From Gnetum montanum (taxonomy: Eukaryota > Streptophyta > Gnetopsida > Gnetales > Gnetaceae), in NCBI GenBank assembly GCA_015680685.1, contig MNCI01013775.1, forward strand, positions 148,060 through 205,362: DNA of 57,303 nucleotides. Reading direction: 5' to 3'. The translations under genes and the position numbers were made by a program. The notes under the pieces are model-generated. The model searched no databases. It was not told the origin of the DNA and saw only the letters and a program-made list of their open reading frames with translations. The first letter of the stretch is position 1. Every line of letters begins with the position of its first letter. Positions 53,673 through 57,303 of the stretch are shown piece after piece.

Positions 53673-56600
53673 ATGGAATCTTCCCAAGTCAACCCAGTAA
53701 CACTACCAATTACTTCAAACCCTATGACTGCTACGGAATCCATAACCGTTATTGAACACATAAATCCTCAAGGCCCTACATGCCAATCCCTCAGGCTACA
53801 AGGCAAAGGCCCTATTCACGCAACTCTTACACCCGAACAATATAATTTTATCTGTGTTAAGATCCAAGCCAACCTACCCATTGATCGTATAGAGAGGGAA
53901 GCTAAGCGAGAATATGAATTCATCCATAAAGGAGGACGTGAGTTTATCCCTTCAGCTTTTGACATAATCCCACTATCTGAAAACCATCATAAACTCATAT
54001 CCCAACTTCTTATGACTAGAAGTCAAGCCTTACAACTACCTCCCATAGAGCCTCAAGATGAAGAAGATGACTTTGCAGCCCAATCTGAACATGGAGAATC
54101 ATACCATACTGTTAGCCCCCATGCCCACACAAACCTATTATCCCATCCTTTCCTAGAAGAAACTATGTTTCCTTCTTCATCCACAAACATTCAAGCACCT
54201 GTTCCCCATTCCATCCCTATCTTCTCCGTGCTCAATAACATTCACTCTGATGCATCCACTTCCATCATTCCTCCACCAGTGCAGTCCCAACAACTCCCCC
54301 AAACCAACGCAGGGTCAATCCTCCAACCTCAAGTAATTGGAATACCATCAGTCATACCAGCTTCCACATCCACCCATTACATACCCCAGATGCAAATTCA
54401 TAGGGCACCATTGATTACTCCTACCCAACATATTCAAGGTGTTGCCTCACAACATGTGGCTGGGCAATGGGTTCCACCAGTAGTCTCAGTCCCGAATACC
54501 ATCCCACCACAACAAATGTTAGCCCAACAACCTGCTTTTCCACAAACAATGCAACAATTAAACCATTATCATCCACAATCAACTCAATCCATTGGTTTGC
54601 CTACCGCCCAAGAATGGGCAGACACACAAAAAATGATGCACTCGTTGGCAGAAGAATTAAAACGCCTTAAAACTTTCAACAATGAGGAAGTCAAGGTACT
54701 AGATTTCTATCAAGATGACCCAATTGACCCCTCAGTTCCACCCTTGACCTTGCCAAAAGGAGTCTCATTACCTCAACTGACCAAGTACAATGGAGAAGGG
54801 GACCCAAATGCCCACCTAGTGACATTTAGAACCGAAAGCCTTTTACTTCAAGCATGGCCCCATGTAATCTTGCGAGTGTTTGCAATGTCCTTAACCGGAA
54901 AAGCCTTAGACTGGTACCGATCTTTACCCCGTAGCTCCATATCTTCTTTAGAGAATTTGCTGCATCAGTTTGTCACCCGTTTCAAGTACAACTTAAAACC
55001 TGAAGCCACATTAGATAGCTTGATTCAAATTAAACAAGCGCCTTTAGAGCCAGCACAGAAATTTATCCAAAGGTGGAGTGCAACCTTAAACGAACTTCAC
55101 GAACCTATCCCTGAAACATATTTACTCACTATCCTCAAATCAGCGGTGAATGACTTTATTAAGTCAAAACTTTACTACCTGAAAGCCCGCACATTGAGCC
55201 AAGCATTCGTACAAATCAAAGACATAGAAGAAGCGGCACAAACAAGTAATGACCCAGCCTACTCAGCCTTTAGAAGCCAACACATAAGGAAAGATAAACC
55301 CAAAACAATGGTAGCAGCAGTGGCTGAGGGAAAACAACCCACTATCCCAAACAACTATGAAAGAACAGCACCCACTCATACACCTGAAAGTTCCTCAAAT
55401 AGAAACAACAACACAGGTCATGCACGTACCTTCGAAAGGAAAGACCCTACTCAATACACACCATTGCCCATGAAGCCTTCACAACTACTTGATCAACTTC
55501 TAAAGGCTGGGCTAATTCAACACAAACAAATGTCTCCTGCAGCCTCGCAAAGACATGATCGCTTTTGCGAATTGGCCAAAAATCCAGCCTTAGCAACAGC
55601 CAACGAACCTCCCATTCCAAAAGGCTTTAGGTTGGATAGGTTTTGTGAATATCATCAACGGTGTGGTCATGGGACTGATTACTACTTTGCATTGAAACAA
55701 GACATACAACGCATGATAGATGGGGGTGAAGTGGTATTCGATGAGACAAACCCAGTAAGGCCCCAAAACCAATCCATGGGGGTCTACAAGGATCCTCTCA
55801 ATACCAAAACCAACGATGCCCCATATGTGATTAATACTATCCATATGGAAAACAGACAAGACGTTCCGCGAAGACCTTTTGTGATTCGGAGGCCTTCAGA
55901 AAACACACCTACCCCAACATCTCCTCAAACCCCTTTTACCACACGCACGTCCCCCACACCATCAAAACCATTCATCATCCGCATACCTCCTTCAGTTGCC
56001 ACCACAACAAACATACCATCTGAAAACCAACCCATTCCCTTTGTGGTCCGGGTGCCAAAACACCCTGGCACACAACCCACCTCCACTTCTCGACGACCTT
56101 TGCGAGAACGTCTTGCCGATAGGCTAATAAGAGAGCGCTTAGAAAGAGAAAAAAGAGAGCGCATGGAGAGAGAAAACCATGGACACGAATTAGGACTACC
56201 AAAGCCTACACCGCTAAGCACCATTCCCATGAGTTCGTCCGTTAATGAGCCTAGTACAAGTCACCAAAACAAAGATGAAGTCACAAGTCATATCCCAAAC
56301 CCGGCATTCTCAGCTACTAACATAAAAACCCCTCCACGAGAAATACGAATGCTAGGTCAAATGGACCAAATCTCTACGGATAAGAATGTCCCAAATGGTA
56401 AAGACCTAGCAAATGCATTGACCCAGGTCACACAAGCCTTAAAACAAAAGAATACTTCTTTAAGTTTGTATGACCTAGTAATGACTTCACCAGTACATCG
56501 AGAGGCTCTCGTACGGATGCTAACTTCAATTCCTGTTAGTGAGGATCTTCCTGCAGATGAACCATCCATTTATGTAGTATTATCCCCACAACTTCAGGAA

Positions 56601-57303
56601 TCAAAGACCACATCCTTAGAGTTCCGCGTTAAGGACATTAAGCTAGATGAGAAAACAGGGGAAATCACCACGGCCCCTATGTTCATAACAATACAGGTTG
56701 ATCATTTCAAAATACGTAGGGTGCATGTTGATGATGGTGTAGCAACAAATGTAATACCTTTTTCCATCATCGAAAAATTGGGACTCACTGAACAAATACA
56801 ACCCACAACAACCTCTTTCTTGAGATCCTTCAGTGGTTCCCGTGTGGGAGTGAAAGGCATGGTTACCTTAGATTTCATAGCCGGAGACCAATTCCCTACA
56901 TCAGCTGAATTCATAGTGGTTGATGAAATGCCAGGGTTTAATCTGATCCTAGGACGTCCTTGGCTAGCTCAACTTAAAGCCGTATCTTCACCAATCCATC
57001 AGGAGATACATCTACCTTACGAGGGTGGTGAGATCATCATACATGGGGATACAACATCATCAATCATTTCCTCATACCTTGAGGTAGATCAAGGGTCAGA
57101 AATTGAGTTCATTAAGCCTAAACAAGAAACCATGGACATACATCAAAACATGAACCCAACATTGATTCACAACCCAACTAGCACTGAAGAAACACAAGAA
57201 GACATAGACATAGGAACCATTCTTGCTGATATCTCTTGGTCGGACCTACCCTTTGACATCACTGATGAAAGGGAAGGTGAATATAAAATCATACCCATAC
57301 ACC
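53673..57303 (+). CDS. Gag-protease polyprotein of Tat/Ogre-like copy E, open and cut by the window end
   Basis: 1210 codons from ATG 53673 to the last base without a stop. The first ATG after the leader (MESSQVNPVTLP) is taken as the start. Order: an N-terminal gag domain (about 50-125; LTPEQYNFICVKIQANLP, EFIPSAFDIIPLSENHH), a Pro/Gln-rich linker, a capsid domain (about 355-520; LPQLTKYNGEGDPNAHLV, SLTGKALDWYRSLP, HQFVTRFKYNL), a zinc-knuckle-like site near 658 (CEYHQRCGHGTDYYF; the final Cys of the usual motif is Tyr), a Pro/Arg-rich spacer, and a retropepsin-like domain (about 980-1105) with VHVDDGVATNVIPFSII at 1018 and GFNLILGRPWL near 1090. The catalytic triplet reads D-D-G rather than D-S/T-G. 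It would assemble particles and cleave the polyprotein. The only open gag-pro in the window, so E is young relative to D. Confidence 0.85.
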   Translation, partial: MESSQVNPVTLPITSNPMTATESITVIEHINPQGPTCQSLRLQGKGPIHATLTPEQYNFICVKIQANLPIDRIEREAKREYEFIHKGGREFIPSAFDIIPLSENHHKLISQLLMTRSQALQLPPIEPQDEEDDFAAQSEHGESYHTVSPHAHTNLLSHPFLEETMFPSSSTNIQAPVPHSIPIFSVLNNIHSDASTSIIPPPVQSQQLPQTNAGSILQPQVIGIPSVIPASTSTHYIPQMQIHRAPLITPTQHIQGVASQHVAGQWVPPVVSVPNTIPPQQMLAQQPAFPQTMQQLNHYHPQSTQSIGLPTAQEWADTQKMMHSLAEELKRLKTFNNEEVKVLDFYQDDPIDPSVPPLTLPKGVSLPQLTKYNGEGDPNAHLVTFRTESLLLQAWPHVILRVFAMSLTGKALDWYRSLPRSSISSLENLLHQFVTRFKYNLKPEATLDSLIQIKQAPLEPAQKFIQRWSATLNELHEPIPETYLLTILKSAVNDFIKSKLYYLKARTLSQAFVQIKDIEEAAQTSNDPAYSAFRSQHIRKDKPKTMVAAVAEGKQPTIPNNYERTAPTHTPESSSNRNNNTGHARTFERKDPTQYTPLPMKPSQLLDQLLKAGLIQHKQMSPAASQRHDRFCELAKNPALATANEPPIPKGFRLDRFCEYHQRCGHGTDYYFALKQDIQRMIDGGEVVFDETNPVRPQNQSMGVYKDPLNTKTNDAPYVINTIHMENRQDVPRRPFVIRRPSENTPTPTSPQTPFTTRTSPTPSKPFIIRIPPSVATTTNIPSENQPIPFVVRVPKHPGTQPTSTSRRPLRERLADRLIRERLEREKRERMERENHGHELGLPKPTPLSTIPMSSSVNEPSTSHQNKDEVTSHIPNPAFSATNIKTPPREIRMLGQMDQISTDKNVPNGKDLANALTQVTQALKQKNTSLSLYDLVMTSPVHREALVRMLTSIPVSEDLPADEPSIYVVLSPQLQESKTTSLEFRVKDIKLDEKTGEITTAPMFITIQVDHFKIRRVHVDDGVATNVIPFSIIEKLGLTEQIQPTTTSFLRSFSGSRVGVKGMVTLDFIAGDQFPTSAEFIVVDEMPGFNLILGRPWLAQLKAVSSPIHQEIHLPYEGGEIIIHGDTTSSIISSYLEVDQGSEIEFIKPKQETMDIHQNMNPTLIHNPTSTEETQEDIDIGTILADISWSDLPFDITDEREGEYKIIPIH

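Overview
This window is repeat-dominated, AT-rich nuclear DNA from a land plant with a large genome. Nearly all recognisable content is nested LTR retrotransposons with plant-type primer sites, a plant-type LINE, a SINE-like head and one pectinesterase exon. A gymnosperm is a reasonable guess from the depth of nesting and decay, but this is inference. No complete host gene was found.

Two LTR families explain most of the window. Family X has LTRs of about 850-910 bp (TGATGA...TCATCA), an Athila-like primer site (TTGGCGYCRTTGCC...), a gag-like gene, a long conserved non-coding spacer, a second gene of unknown function (ORF2), a purine tract and the 3' LTR. I see no reverse transcriptase or integrase in any copy. 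Copies: a tandem LTR-internal-LTR-internal-LTR array at 4328-21159 (subfamily A, outer target duplication CAAAT); one element at 21370-27922 (B, duplication AGAAT); one minus-strand element at 35785-43826 (C, duplication GAGAG). Family Y has LTRs of about 1.3-1.5 kb (TGAAACAC...), primer site TTGGCGCTAGAAGGAGG and a Tat/Ogre-like gag-protease. Copies: F (minus strand, off the left edge, LTR 595-1932), D (plus strand, degenerate, LTR split by C, 35679 to about 49080) and E (plus strand, LTR 51970-53485, open gag-pro frame 53673 to the window end).

Layout: 1-1932 copy F; 1933-4322 flank with a coding-like fragment; 4328-21159 array A; 21165-21369 LINE piece; 21370-27922 element B; 27923-28400 more of the same LINE; 28400-33000 SINE-like head, inverted-repeat element, minisatellites, promoter-like repeats and a pectinesterase exon; 33074-33969 broken PIF1-type helicase; 33970-34635 sequence gap; 35679-49080 copy D with C nested in its LTR; 49430-49865 minisatellite; 50009-51880 decayed multi-exon minus-strand gene; 51970-57303 copy E.

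The most interesting signal is in family X. Between gag and ORF2, the copies share a T-rich tract with AATAAA-like signals, a stem-loop whose arms change together (ACA/TGT in A, ACG/CGT in C, ATG/CAT in B), and, in A and C, a cassette of GATATC-type dyads resembling the dyads of the same subfamily's LTR. In A this cassette also has a TATA-like box. This suggests two transcription units in one pol-less retroelement: the LTR drives gag, and an internal LTR-like promoter drives ORF2. Several single-N joins are flanked by duplicated or inverted sequence and are probably assembly artefacts.
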